Shown here in pieces: positions 1 to 10,592 of a stretch of DNA of 64,000 bases. How positions within the stretch are numbered: position 1 is the first letter of the stretch; each line of letters begins with the position of its first letter. The notes under the pieces were generated by a model. The model was not told the DNA's origin and made no database searches. It worked only from the letters and a program-made list of their open reading frames with translations. The DNA is from an uncultured Pseudomonadota bacterium (GTDB lineage Bacteria > Myxococcota_A > Bradymonadia > Bradymonadales > Bradymonadaceae). Made by a program: the position numbers and the translations under genes. Location of the stretch: positions 310,001 to 374,000 of the forward strand of contig CAJXPB010000002.1 of NCBI GenBank assembly GCA_913057905.1. Reading direction: 5' to 3'.

Positions 1-307
1 GGATCGCCGAGGCGACCTCTTCCGCGATCTCTCCGAGGGTCAAAAGCAGTTGGTGCTTCTGGCCCGCGCGCTTCTGGGGTCACCAAAGGCGCTGCTTCTG
101 GACGAACCGACGGCCTCGATGGATCCGCATCGAGAAAAACACGCTGTCGAACAATTGCGCGCCGCGGCCGACGACGGCATCGGCATCATGATGATCGCCC
201 ACGGAAGCGAGGCGGCTCGCGAGGCCGCCGACGGTTTTCTGAGCATCGATCGAGACGGCCGCGTCCATCCGAATGACACCGCAGAGGAGTCCTTCCATGG
301 TTCGTAG
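1..307 (+). CDS. ABC transporter ATP-binding protein, zinc/manganese type (3' part)
   Basis: Only the C-terminal third of this cytoplasmic ATPase is present; it is open at the left edge of the window, reading from base 2. An ABC signature of the form LSEGQ (rather than LSGGQ) is followed by a Walker B segment, LLLDEPTASMDP, and a switch-histidine region, IMMIAHG. It overlaps the start of the next gene by 11 bases. That gene encodes an ABC-3 family permease, so the pair is the ATPase and membrane subunit of a ZnuBC/MntBC-like divalent metal importer. The substrate is inferred from the permease family; the periplasmic binding protein would lie upstream, outside the window. The ATPase assignment is certain and the metal assignment is moderate. 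Confidence 0.85.
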   Translation, partial: DRRGDLFRDLSEGQKQLVLLARALLGSPKALLLDEPTASMDPHREKHAVEQLRAAADDGIGIMMIAHGSEAAREAADGFLSIDRDGRVHPNDTAEESFHGS

Positions 308-1382
308 TCTCCGCTCACCGTCGATCATTCTGGTGCTCGTCACGATGGGACTGTGGGTGACCCCCGGTATCGTCGCAGCCGAGTCGCCCGGTGAGCCGGG
401 CTCCGAGTCCATCGATTCGACCCTCAAGGAACTCGAACAGGAGCTCGACCACGAGGATCAAACCCAAGAGAAGTCCAGCGATCCACCGCCAGCCGCGGCG
501 GATTCTGTGCCGCCGGAGCCATCGAGCGCCACCGACGATTCGCTGTCGCTACCACGGCTGTTGAGCATGTACTGGCAGCCGATCTGGACGGCCCTGGTCG
601 CAGGTCTGGCCCTGGGGCTTCTGGGCGTCTACGTCGTCGCCCGACGGATCGTCTTCGTCAGCGCGGCGTTGAGCCAGGTCTCCGCCCTGGGGATCACCCT
701 GGGCTTTCTGGGTGTCGCGCTTCTGGGCATCCAGGGCGTACTCGCCGACCTCATCCCCCCCGTGGCCGCCGCCGTCCTCGCCATCATCACCGTCTGGTGG
801 CTCGTCCGCGTCGGCGAGTCGTCGAGTTTTCCGCGCGACTCCGTGTTGGGGGTCGCCTTCGTGATCCCGATGGCCCTGGTGCTGATCGTCGCGCCCCTGA
901 TCACCGCCGAGATGCACGAGGTCGAACACGTGCTTCACGGGTCGGCCGTCGCCGTGAGCATGCCAAACGTCATCGCGGTCACCGTGGCAGCCGCACTTGT
1001 ACTGGCGGTACAGCTCCTCGGATTTCGCGGCTTTCTGTTTTCCAGCCTGGACCCCGATGTCGCCCGCACGCAGGGGGTTCCCGTCGGGCTACTCGACGCC
1101 TTGCTTTTCGGCTCCATCGCACTGATGACCGGGCTGGTGACCCGCGCGCTGGGCGCCCTGCCGACCTTTGCGCTGACCATCCTGCCAGGCCTGGGGGCGA
1201 TCGGACTCAGAATCGGCCTGGCGAAGGTCTTTGCCATCGCCGCCGTCGCCGGAGGGCTCTCGGGAGCCGGCGGCTTCCTGCTGTCAAGCTTTGTGACGGA
1301 TTGGTCCGTCGGAGCGTCGCAGGCGATGGTAGCCGGTGCTCTATGCCTGATCCTGAGAGCCGCCGGACGTCTGCTCGACTGA
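297..1382 (+). CDS. ABC-3 family metal permease (ZnuB/MntB-like) with N-terminal extension
   Basis: The 361-residue inner-membrane subunit would import Zn2+ or Mn2+ with the ATPase just upstream. From about residue 87 it has the ABC-3 layout: many hydrophobic helices, an early VVARRIVFVSAALSQVSALG segment, and a late ALGALPTFALTILPG stretch. Family members are usually about 260-290 residues. This one carries roughly 85 extra N-terminal residues that look like a signal peptide (MVRSLRSPS then a hydrophobic core ending near VAAES) followed by an acidic, proline-rich linker. ATG 297 is chosen because GAGGAG lies eight bases upstream; an upstream in-frame ATG at 273 lacks this. The extension could be a periplasmic tail that binds metal or the binding protein, but it lacks an obvious histidine cluster. 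Confidence 0.85.
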   Translation: MVRSLRSPSIILVLVTMGLWVTPGIVAAESPGEPGSESIDSTLKELEQELDHEDQTQEKSSDPPPAAADSVPPEPSSATDDSLSLPRLLSMYWQPIWTALVAGLALGLLGVYVVARRIVFVSAALSQVSALGITLGFLGVALLGIQGVLADLIPPVAAAVLAIITVWWLVRVGESSSFPRDSVLGVAFVIPMALVLIVAPLITAEMHEVEHVLHGSAVAVSMPNVIAVTVAAALVLAVQLLGFRGFLFSSLDPDVARTQGVPVGLLDALLFGSIALMTGLVTRALGALPTFALTILPGLGAIGLRIGLAKVFAIAAVAGGLSGAGGFLLSSFVTDWSVGASQAMVAGALCLILRAAGRLLD

Positions 1383-1465
1383 TCGAGGTCGTACGTGACA
1401 GATCGCAGGTGGCCTGACACTCTTGGGGCCGCGTCCCAGCAGCCCTTCACCCGTGAGACCCAACC

Positions 1466-2845
1466 ATGTTCTATCGCGCCGATTTCATCTTGCAGGGCCA
1501 CGACTGGATCGAGGATGGAGCCCTCGAGGTCCAGGACGACCAGATCCTACAGGTCGGGCCGGCCGAAGACCTGATCGACCCGAGCGACGCCCCCGACGTC
1601 ACCGATCTGGGTCACGTCGCACTGGTGCCCGGGCAGGTCAACGCCCACAGCCACGCCTTTCAGCGGGCGATTCGCGGACGCACTGAATACGTCAGCATCG
1701 ACCGTCAGGCCGACGATTTCTGGAGCTGGCGCGAGGCGATGTACGAGGCCGTCCTGTCGCTGGATGCCGACGCCTTCGAATCCGCCTGCCGGCGAGCCTT
1801 CGAGGAGATGGCCCTGACCGGCTACACCACCGTCGGGGAGTTCCACTACGTCCACCATCGGCCCGACGGAACGCCGTACGACGACCCAAACGAACTGGCG
1901 TACCGCGCCATCGACGCCGCCCGGGATGTCGGGCTGCGGATCTCGCTGTTGCGGGTCGCCTACAATCGTGCCGGCTACGACAAATCGCCAAACCCCCGCC
2001 AGCGCCGCTTTATCGAATCCGACGTCGACACCTACCTGCAGCGATTCGACGCACTGACCCGAAGCATCGAGGAACGCCGATTCGTCAGCGTGGGGATGGC
2101 ACCCCACAGCATTCGCGCCGTCCCGCAGGAGTGGCTCGAGGCGATCTCGGCGCACGGCCACGGACAGGACGTACCCATGCACATCCACGCCTGCGAACAA
2201 CCCGGAGAGGTCGCCGAGAGCATGGATGAATACGGCAAGCCCCCGCTGGAGGCGCTCGAATCGATGGGATTGCTCGACGACCGGGTCACCATCATTCATG
2301 GCACCCATCTGTCGGAGGGTGAACTCGGGATCCTCGCCGATCGCCAGCCGACGATCTGTGCCTGTCCGACCACCGAGCGCAATCTAGGCGACGGCTTTCT
2401 GCCGGCCACGGAGCTGATGGATCGTGGCGTGCCAATCTGTCTGGGATCCGACAGCCACGCAAACATCGACCCGTTCGAAGAGATGCGCCTGGTCGAGTAC
2501 CACGAGCGGCTGCAAAAGCGGCGACGCAACGTCCTGGCGAGCTACGCCGAACCGCGCGCCGTGGCCACCGACCCCGGCGGGTCGGATCGCCTGTCGACGG
2601 CGGAGGTATGCTGGGAGATGGGCACCCGGCACGGGGCTCGCGCCCTGGGACTGCCCGGAGGCGAACTGCTACCCGGACGACTGGCCGACTTCACCGCCCT
2701 GGATCTGGATCACATCTCGTTGCGCGGAGCCGACGCCGAATCGTTGTTGCCATCGATCGTCTTCTCGATGACGCCCGGAGCCGTCCGAGATGTCTTCGTC
2801 GGCGGCGAAGCGATCGTGCGTGACGGCGGACTCACTTCTTCCTGA
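1466..2845 (+). CDS. hutF: Formimidoylglutamate deiminase
   Basis: This 459-residue amidohydrolase would hydrolyse N-formimidoyl-L-glutamate to N-formyl-L-glutamate and ammonia, in the branch of histidine degradation finished by HutG. The metal-binding N-terminal motif NAHSHAFQRAIRG (His61, His63) and the following FWSWREAMY segment are characteristic of HutF rather than of guanine or cytosine deaminases. Further conserved blocks are MHIHACEQPGEV, a histidine near HGTHLS, and GSDSHA carrying the catalytic aspartate. No other hut genes lie in the window, so the rest of the pathway must be elsewhere. The 3' end overlaps the convergent PEGA-protein gene by 14 bases. Confidence 0.88.
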   Translation: MFYRADFILQGHDWIEDGALEVQDDQILQVGPAEDLIDPSDAPDVTDLGHVALVPGQVNAHSHAFQRAIRGRTEYVSIDRQADDFWSWREAMYEAVLSLDADAFESACRRAFEEMALTGYTTVGEFHYVHHRPDGTPYDDPNELAYRAIDAARDVGLRISLLRVAYNRAGYDKSPNPRQRRFIESDVDTYLQRFDALTRSIEERRFVSVGMAPHSIRAVPQEWLEAISAHGHGQDVPMHIHACEQPGEVAESMDEYGKPPLEALESMGLLDDRVTIIHGTHLSEGELGILADRQPTICACPTTERNLGDGFLPATELMDRGVPICLGSDSHANIDPFEEMRLVEYHERLQKRRRNVLASYAEPRAVATDPGGSDRLSTAEVCWEMGTRHGARALGLPGGELLPGRLADFTALDLDHISLRGADAESLLPSIVFSMTPGAVRDVFVGGEAIVRDGGLTSS

Positions 2846-3488
2846 AGAACAGCTTGATACGCGAGCCGTCTCGGATCCGAATCGATTTGGACTCCGACAT
2901 CTCGCCCTCGCTGAACTCGACCTGAATGTCGTGGCGGCCCGCCGGCACGCTGATGGTCCCGGGGGTGTTGGTCTTGCGGGGGTTGCCGTCGACGTGGATC
3001 TGACCCTTCGGCTTCGAATAGACCGTCACCCGGCCCTCTCCATCCTCGTCGTTTCGATTGGTGTTCCTGGTATTGTCCGGCTCATCGGAGGACCGAGAGA
3101 CCGAACCGCCCGTGTAGCCGGTCAACTCGACCATCAGTACTTTGTGCTCGTTGGGCTTCAGGGTCACCCGATAGGTCTTCTTCTTTCCGGAATAGCTGAC
3201 GACCACGATGTGGGGGCCGCCGGCCGGCAGCACCATCCCCGGCTCTTCGTTGTCTTCGGTGTACTCGGGATACGGCATGCCGTTGACCGTGATGTCGGCC
3301 TTGGCGAAGTTTGTGACGACCCGGAGCACCGCCGGTTCGTACTGGAGGCGCTGCGGCTGTTGGTTGCTGGCGTTTCCGCCATCCTGGGCGATCGACGACG
3401 CCGTGGCGCTGCCCGTCGCCCCGATGAGCGCGACCGCGAGGGTCATCAGTGCAACCCTCGAGAAGATGTCGATGATGCGTTCCTTCAT
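2832..3488 (-). CDS. Secreted protein with two PEGA-like domains
   Basis: The 218-residue exported protein starts with a signal peptide (MKERIIDIFSRVALMTLAVA, then ALIGATGSATA). Two PEGA-type beta-sandwich repeats follow. The first is around residues 55-125 (ADITVNGMPYPEY, LPAGGPHIVVV, ending in VLMVEL). The second is around 150-215 (GQIHVDGNPRKTNTPGTISV, then PAGRHDIQVEF). A Ser/Asn/Asp-rich linker separates them. PEGA domains are small surface or periplasmic modules of unclear function, so no activity is assigned. The ATG at 3488 is preferred over an upstream in-frame start because it begins the signal peptide. It is last in a minus-strand run after the AAA ATPase gene (32-base gap). Confidence 0.75.
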   Translation of the reverse strand: MKERIIDIFSRVALMTLAVALIGATGSATASSIAQDGGNASNQQPQRLQYEPAVLRVVTNFAKADITVNGMPYPEYTEDNEEPGMVLPAGGPHIVVVSYSGKKKTYRVTLKPNEHKVLMVELTGYTGGSVSRSSDEPDNTRNTNRNDEDGEGRVTVYSKPKGQIHVDGNPRKTNTPGTISVPAGRHDIQVEFSEGEMSESKSIRIRDGSRIKLFFRKK

Positions 3489-3520
3489 GATGATCTCGTC
3501 TGGGTCATTGACCCGGGGTT

Positions 3521-5020
3521 TCAGTCGAAATAGTCCAACAGCTCCCGCTCGTGGGATGCCGATCGGGCGCGGCCGTGGGCCCACTCTCGCAGCGATTTAA
3601 TCTGCTCTTCGTAGGTCCGATACAGCGGCACCGTCTGTTGGACGGCATATTCGAGGTCTTGTTCACTGACATCTCGTCCATCGGCAAAGGCCGTGTACAT
3701 GGCGCTGACGACCACCTGCTCGATCTCGGCGCCCGAAAAATACTCCATCTTGGCGGCCAGATCCTCACTGACTCTCTCGGGAACCGTCCGGCCGCGCTGG
3801 TTCAGGTGGATGTTGAGGATCGACTCGCGCTCATGACGCTCCGGCAGGTCGATAAAGAAGATCTCGTCGAATCGTCCCTTCCGCAACAGCTCCGGCGGCA
3901 GACTCTGCACATCGTTGGCAGTCGCCACCAGAAAGACAGGTTCTGTCTTCTCCTGCTGCCAGGTCAACAGCGACCCGAGCACCCGTTGGGACCGCCCGTC
4001 GGCTTCGCCGGCAAATCCCTTCTCGATCTCGTCGACCCAGACCACGCAGGGCGCAATCGCCTCGCTGGTCTCGATGGCCGAGCGCAACGCCTGCTCCGGC
4101 GCACGTTGCCCGTCGAAGACACTGCCCAGATCGAGCCGCATCAACGGCAGGTTCCAGTGACGGGCCACGGCCTTGGCGGTCAGACTCTTGCCGCATCCCT
4201 GCACACCGATGAGCAACAATCCCTTGGGCATCGGCAGCCCGAAGTTGCGCGCGTCGTCGCTAAAGGCACGGCGCCGCTCGTCGAGCCACTGTTTGAGGAC
4301 CTCCAGGCCGCCTACGTCATCTAACCCGTAGTCGAGGGGGTGAAATTCCAGGGTTTCGCTCGCCCCGATCATCCGGCGCTTCTCGTCCAGGATCCCCTCT
4401 TCGGGGTCGTACAGGGCGTTGTTGCTGAGCGCTTCGGTCAGTTGCTGACACACCCGCCGGTAGGCCCGCCTGGCCTCGCGTTGGGTCAGTCCCAGGGCGC
4501 CGGAGACCATCTGTTCGAGATCAATCTGCTGGCGAGCTTCGTCGTCGATCCCCTCCAGCGACTCCTCGCATTCCCGGCGCAACACCTCACGGCCGGGAAG
4601 GGGCATCGACAGGCGCGCCATCTCCTTTTGGAGCTCCGGCGCGTCGATACGCATCGGCGACAAAAAAACCAGCGTGGTGCCGGTGTCGGAAAAGTCCGAG
4701 GCGAGCTCGCGGAGCCGTCGTCTGGCCAAGGGGGACTCAAAGAGGTGATGGCCGCCCCGGAAGACGATCACCGATCCGTCGTCGGCCCTCGAGACGCGCT
4801 CCAGGGCCGACTCGATATCGGCCGACCCTTCGTCCCCCTTGAATCCATCGACGGGCGACCAGAAACCGGCCCGCCGATCATCTTCGGCGGCCAGCCGCCG
4901 CACGATCGAGAGGGCCCGCTCTTCTTCGTGGGTATCGACATGAATCAGCGGATACGGTGCCCGCATCAACGAGCGAAGCTGCCTCAGAAACTGGGCATGG
5001 GAGGGGGTTGAGGTGCGCAT
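3521..5020 (-). CDS. Ycf46-like AAA+ ATPase
   Basis: The 499-residue cytoplasmic AAA+ ATPase resembles the Ycf46 family of bacteria and plastids. The N-terminal ~190 residues ([24 protein letters not shown]) match the family-specific N domain. The AAA core from about residue 250 has a Walker [13 protein letters not shown], a Walker [13 protein letters not shown], sensor 1, LVATAND, and an arginine-finger region, [16 protein letters not shown]. The molecular function of Ycf46 proteins is poorly defined; in cyanobacteria they have been linked to carbon use. It lies 27 bases downstream of an unrecognised gene and 32 bases upstream of the PEGA protein, so the three may be co-transcribed. The family is clear, the role is not. 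Confidence 0.85.
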   Translation of the reverse strand: MRTSTPSHAQFLRQLRSLMRAPYPLIHVDTHEEERALSIVRRLAAEDDRRAGFWSPVDGFKGDEGSADIESALERVSRADDGSVIVFRGGHHLFESPLARRRLRELASDFSDTGTTLVFLSPMRIDAPELQKEMARLSMPLPGREVLRRECEESLEGIDDEARQQIDLEQMVSGALGLTQREARRAYRRVCQQLTEALSNNALYDPEEGILDEKRRMIGASETLEFHPLDYGLDDVGGLEVLKQWLDERRRAFSDDARNFGLPMPKGLLLIGVQGCGKSLTAKAVARHWNLPLMRLDLGSVFDGQRAPEQALRSAIETSEAIAPCVVWVDEIEKGFAGEADGRSQRVLGSLLTWQQEKTEPVFLVATANDVQSLPPELLRKGRFDEIFFIDLPERHERESILNIHLNQRGRTVPERVSEDLAAKMEYFSGAEIEQVVVSAMYTAFADGRDVSEQDLEYAVQQTVPLYRTYEEQIKSLREWAHGRARSASHERELLDYFD

Positions 5021-5047
5021 CCGCAGGGGTTGGGGGGCCGGAGAAAA

Positions 5048-5572
5048 TCAGTGGTTGTAGTAATCGACAGCCTTGAAGCCCTCCGGCATCTCCTCGGTGC
5101 GCGTGTACTCGCGCCACTTTTCGTGCAGCTCGCCGTAGGCCTGCACGAACTCACCTTCCTGGCGTTGCGGCTCCATAATGACCTTCGCCGATACGCCTCG
5201 GCCCTTCTTCTGGGCGGTGATAATGCCGATGCCCCGTTGTTCGCATTCGCTCTTCATCCGGTCATTCCACTGGTCTTCGCCGTCGCGAAGCTCATAGAGC
5301 GGAAGCGCGATCCAACGGGAGTTCGCCTGAACGTCCGACATCGAATGAATGCCCCGATTGATGTCGAAGAGGCAGTCGTCGTAGCTGTTTTCGATGCGGA
5401 TGACGTGCAGGTTCTCGGAGTCGCCATGGACGTACACCAAGTCGACGTTCCCCTCGTCCCCGTCTTCATCCTCGAGGACTTCGAACATGCCAAACTCGGC
5501 CCCATACTCGCGCTCATACATGCGCTCGATGGGTTCGATCATGTCCTGGCGAGACAGTTCATACGACGCCAT
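5048..5572 (-). CDS. Conserved-looking protein of unknown function
   Basis: I do not recognise this 174-residue soluble protein. It is acidic, with no signal peptide or membrane segment. Alternating beta/alpha character is suggested by GNVDLVYVHGDSENLHVIRI and SRWIALPLYELRD, and it ends in a Lys/Arg/Glu-rich helix. The ATG at 5572 is supported by GAGGAG upstream; an earlier in-frame start at 5599 has no ribosome site. It is first in a probable three-gene minus-strand unit with the Ycf46-like ATPase and the PEGA protein, so a partner or substrate role for the ATPase is possible but unproven. Confidence 0.65.
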   Translation of the reverse strand: MASYELSRQDMIEPIERMYEREYGAEFGMFEVLEDEDGDEGNVDLVYVHGDSENLHVIRIENSYDDCLFDINRGIHSMSDVQANSRWIALPLYELRDGEDQWNDRMKSECEQRGIGIITAQKKGRGVSAKVIMEPQRQEGEFVQAYGELHEKWREYTRTEEMPEGFKAVDYYNH

Positions 5573-5694
5573 ACTCGGCTCCTCGTGCGAGACACCCAAA
5601 GATGGAAGATCGTGCAGATAGGCTTTTCACTGCTGCCGAAGTATAGGCACACCTGCCCAAATGTCCAGTCTCGCCAGCCTCCCCCACCGGGGGA

Positions 5695-7650
<1,956 letters not shown>

Positions 7651-7763
7651 GCAATCTCTCCCGCATGTGAGTGGTCATCGATGGTCCACGACACCCAAAA
7701 TACGGTTACGGCGCAGATAAGGCAAAAGGCGTGGGAGTGGGCAGACGGCCGGGGATGGGTTTT

Positions 7764-8075
7764 GGAATCGGCAGCTTGCTGGGGATGCCGGATGGGCTTG
7801 ATCGGGCGTGAGCCGATGGTCACCCCGGTCTCGCGCCGCGCGAGGCGCGGCGCAGCGAGCCGAGGAAACTCTGCGGCGTGTCGCGCCAAAGGCGCGCCGC
7901 CGCGTGATAGGCAAAGGATAAAGGCGCGGAGGTCGCGGAGCCGGGCTTTCCGGGCAACGCGGATTCGCTGGGATGGTCGTACGTCCTACGTCGTACGCGC
8001 GACGTGGATTCGTAATTCGCGGGGACCGTCGTACCTCGTACGTCCTACGCGAGACGCGGCCACGTGATTCGCGGG
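7764..8075. repeat. Composite intergenic repeat, copy 1 (variant)
   Basis: This stretch fills most of the 584-base spacer between acsA and the gene at 8235 and has no credible coding content. It shares an ordered series of blocks with 16748-17189 and 36942-37393: GGAATCGGCAGC, a segment with CCCGGTCTCGCG, a GC-rich palindromic block (GGCGTGTCGCGCC and GCGCGCCGCCGCG), then two 52-base tandem units starting at 7976 and 8028. Each unit starts like GTCGTACCTCGTACGTCCTA and ends with CACGTGATTCGCGG or a variant. The unit at 7976 has diverged. All three copies have the same orientation. The rest of the spacer (7651-7763, 8076-8234) shows nothing I can name. Confidence 0.8.
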
Positions 8076-8234
8076 CCACCAGTTTGAATTGATCACCCCG
8101 CTTGTTGCGTCTACTCTTTGGACGCTGGGCGGTGCCGCCGCGCGGATGCGCGGAATGGAACCGCCTTCGATGGGCGTTGTCTGTATGAGTGGCCAGCAGG
8201 CCAATTCCGTTCCTCTTGCGTGAACGTGACGGAG

Positions 8235-9566
8235 ATGACCTACGAGGAATTCGAGTGGCACATCCTCCGGATGGTCTACGAGCATGGGCTTCAACGCATC
8301 CAGCCGGCGTATATCGCCTATGCACTGGGCCTTCCCCACGACAAGACCACCGACTATCTGGAACGCGCCGCCCAGTCGGGCGTGCTGGAGATGGAGGTCA
8401 CCGATGACGGCCATCTCGAGTACTTTGTGCCGGGCGTCGACCCCGACGCTCCGATGCCTCAGCCGGCCTGGCGCGACGGCCACCAGTCTCAAACCGGCCC
8501 CGCGGCCGACTTCGAGGACCCGCCATCGGATGCCCAGGTCCAACAGGTCGACCGGCGGTTCGTCGAAGCTCGCGACAATCCGGAACTGGCCCGGGACACC
8601 GATTCGGCGGCTCCATCGACAGGCCGAGCCGGCGGTGAACCCTCCGGGGCAGTAGGTCCGGCCTCCTCGTCGTCGCCGGAGGCCGATGGCGCGTTGATGC
8701 GGACCGACCGAGGCGACGCCAGCGCAGACTCCGACGAGCGTCGTCCAGACGACCAGATGCTCGAGCGGATAGCCCGTACGTCGGCGCAATCACGGTCGAC
8801 GGCGCTGGCGCCAAGCGACGACGGCGGCGACACCGACCTGCAGCAGACCTCGCGCCAGTCGAAGGTCCCGAAGCGCGAACGCCAGGAATCCTCGCCCGGT
8901 GGCGCCGACGGTTCGGTCAAGACCGCGGACCACTCGGACATTCCAAGCGAACTGCGCGACCATATTCTGGACCGCAAATCGGCGGCCGACGGGACCGTCG
9001 ACGAGACGACCGACATGACGGTCATCGACCGGGAGGCATCGGTCGACTCGAGCGATGTTCCGCCGGTGGTCGCGGCGCTCGAGAACTCCGATCGCGATCT
9101 GCCGATCAAGATCGAATCGACCGAAGAGACCTTCAGCGATCCGTCGCAGACGATCTTCATGCGGCGACTGCGCGTCGAGGGCGTCGAGTCGGAGGCGGCG
9201 CTTCGAGAACACATCCACCGCCTGTTCGACTCGCTCGGCTACCAGATGGTCGACGGCGAAGGAGAGCGGATGCGGTTCGAGCGGGGCAGCGTCACCTTCA
9301 TCCTGGCGCTCGTCCCACTCTTCGTTCTCGTACTGCCCCTGTTCGTCTACCTGTTCCTCTACTGCATGGGTCGCTCGACGATCCATCAGGAGCCGCTGGA
9401 GCTGGACGTGCAGATGCGTCCCATCGAAGGCCGTCAGGATGCCTACGAGATCGACCTGACCTTCATCGGCCTCCACGGCGTCGTGCTCGGATCGGCCGAC
9501 CAGCGCGTGCTGAACAAAGAAGTCGACACCCTCCGAGACGAGCTTCAGTGGGCACTGGGCTCCTGA
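8235..9566 (+). CDS. Putative winged-helix N domain fused to a membrane-anchored C domain
   Basis: No family is recognised for this 443-residue protein. Residues 1-70 (EEFEWHILRMVYEHG, PAYIAYALGLPHDKTTDYL, SGVLEMEVTDDGHLEYFVPG) read like a winged-helix DNA-binding fold. Residues 75-290 are a low-complexity Ser/Asp/Pro/Arg-rich linker. The C-terminal ~150 residues hold one strong hydrophobic segment, FILALVPLFVLVLPLFVYLF, flanked by two alpha/beta stretches. A DNA-binding-like head on a membrane anchor suggests a tethered regulator, but the head could equally bind protein. No strong ribosome site precedes any candidate start; GTG at 8220 or 8226 is also possible. The 3' end overlaps the convergent hydrolase gene by 22 bases. 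Confidence 0.65.
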   Translation: MTYEEFEWHILRMVYEHGLQRIQPAYIAYALGLPHDKTTDYLERAAQSGVLEMEVTDDGHLEYFVPGVDPDAPMPQPAWRDGHQSQTGPAADFEDPPSDAQVQQVDRRFVEARDNPELARDTDSAAPSTGRAGGEPSGAVGPASSSSPEADGALMRTDRGDASADSDERRPDDQMLERIARTSAQSRSTALAPSDDGGDTDLQQTSRQSKVPKRERQESSPGGADGSVKTADHSDIPSELRDHILDRKSAADGTVDETTDMTVIDREASVDSSDVPPVVAALENSDRDLPIKIESTEETFSDPSQTIFMRRLRVEGVESEAALREHIHRLFDSLGYQMVDGEGERMRFERGSVTFILALVPLFVLVLPLFVYLFLYCMGRSTIHQEPLELDVQMRPIEGRQDAYEIDLTFIGLHGVVLGSADQRVLNKEVDTLRDELQWALGS

Positions 9567-10570
9567 TCTGAGCCCGAGGAGTGCTCGACCAGCCAATTCG
9601 CCATCGGAGCGAAGACCGTGGATTCGGCCCGCTCCGAGATAAACAGGTCGGCGTGGGCATACCACTGCTCATCGTCCCCCACCCGCATCACATCGACCTC
9701 CCGCGTGCCGATCGCGTCACGGATCGACAGCGCCGCAGCCGGTGGAACGATTCCGTCTCGATTGGCCAGCAGACACAGCACCGGCGTGGTGATGGCACCC
9801 ATCGCATCGGTAATGTTGGTTCCGTCGACGACCAGATCCGTCTCGTTGAGCCATAGGGCGATCTGCCGGTTCAGATACCGGTTCGGATCGTCGACGGTTT
9901 TGACCAGTTCATCGACCTGGTCGAGCTCGATCTGATGGACATTCATGTAGATCGAGGCCAGCCCCGGCAGCTTCTGTACAAACGGCAGGGCCATGCGGGC
10001 GAGCTGACGGGTCCCACGGGTCGGCAGCAGACTCGCCACGGTCTTGGAGCCGAAGACCATTCGGATCGCTGGATGGACGTCGTCCCATCGCAGGGGGCCG
10101 CCGATGGCTACGACCGAACCGGTGTCGTGGGTGTCGGGGTGCAGTGCGAGATACGCATAGACGACGCTTGCTCCCAGGCTGCAGCCGACGAGATCGAGCT
10201 CACCGCGGTCGGTCATTGTCTCGGCGAGCACGAGATCCCGGACGGCTGGAAGATCTCCCTGAGCCAACTCACGAAATCCGTAGTCTTCGCTGCCCCACAG
10301 CCGTTCCGAGTCGCCCTGCCCGCGGAGGTTGGCAGTCCAGACCTCGAACCCGCGGTCGACCAAATACTCCACCATCGAGCGGCCCGTCGGATGAAAGCCC
10401 AGAATAAAGGCATTCATCGCGTATCCCGGCACCATGACCAGGGGTCGAAGCTCTGGGTTCAGGTGAGTCGGGTCGTTGTGCCGACGTACATCGAGAGTCC
10501 AACCCCCGCTTCGCGGTTTGTAGTCAGTGACTTGGTGGGCCAGCCGCCCGGAGACTGCCGAGTCGTTCAT
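9545..10570 (-). CDS. Alpha/beta hydrolase
   Basis: The 341-residue alpha/beta-hydrolase-fold enzyme is apparently cytoplasmic. The oxyanion region LVMVPGYAMNAFILGFHPT is followed by the nucleophile elbow GCSLGAS. A candidate acid is in LLANRDGIVPP and a candidate histidine in YAHADLFISERAES. The arrangement (VEYLVDRGFEVWTANLRGQG, then the elbow) resembles the PHA-synthase/long-chain-alcohol-esterase side of the superfamily, but the nucleophile is serine rather than the cysteine of PhaC. The substrate cannot be assigned. The gene follows the TPR-protein gene on the same strand after 22 bases and converges with the gene at 8235. Confidence 0.8.
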   Translation of the reverse strand: MNDSAVSGRLAHQVTDYKPRSGGWTLDVRRHNDPTHLNPELRPLVMVPGYAMNAFILGFHPTGRSMVEYLVDRGFEVWTANLRGQGDSERLWGSEDYGFRELAQGDLPAVRDLVLAETMTDRGELDLVGCSLGASVVYAYLALHPDTHDTGSVVAIGGPLRWDDVHPAIRMVFGSKTVASLLPTRGTRQLARMALPFVQKLPGLASIYMNVHQIELDQVDELVKTVDDPNRYLNRQIALWLNETDLVVDGTNITDAMGAITTPVLCLLANRDGIVPPAAALSIRDAIGTREVDVMRVGDDEQWYAHADLFISERAESTVFAPMANWLVEHSSGSDQEPSAH

Positions 10571-10592
10571 GAAGACCGCCGAGACGTAGACA

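Noticed and set aside
7976..8079. CRISPR array
   Set aside because: The 52-base units are directly adjacent with no unique spacers, only two per locus, and no cas genes are present.
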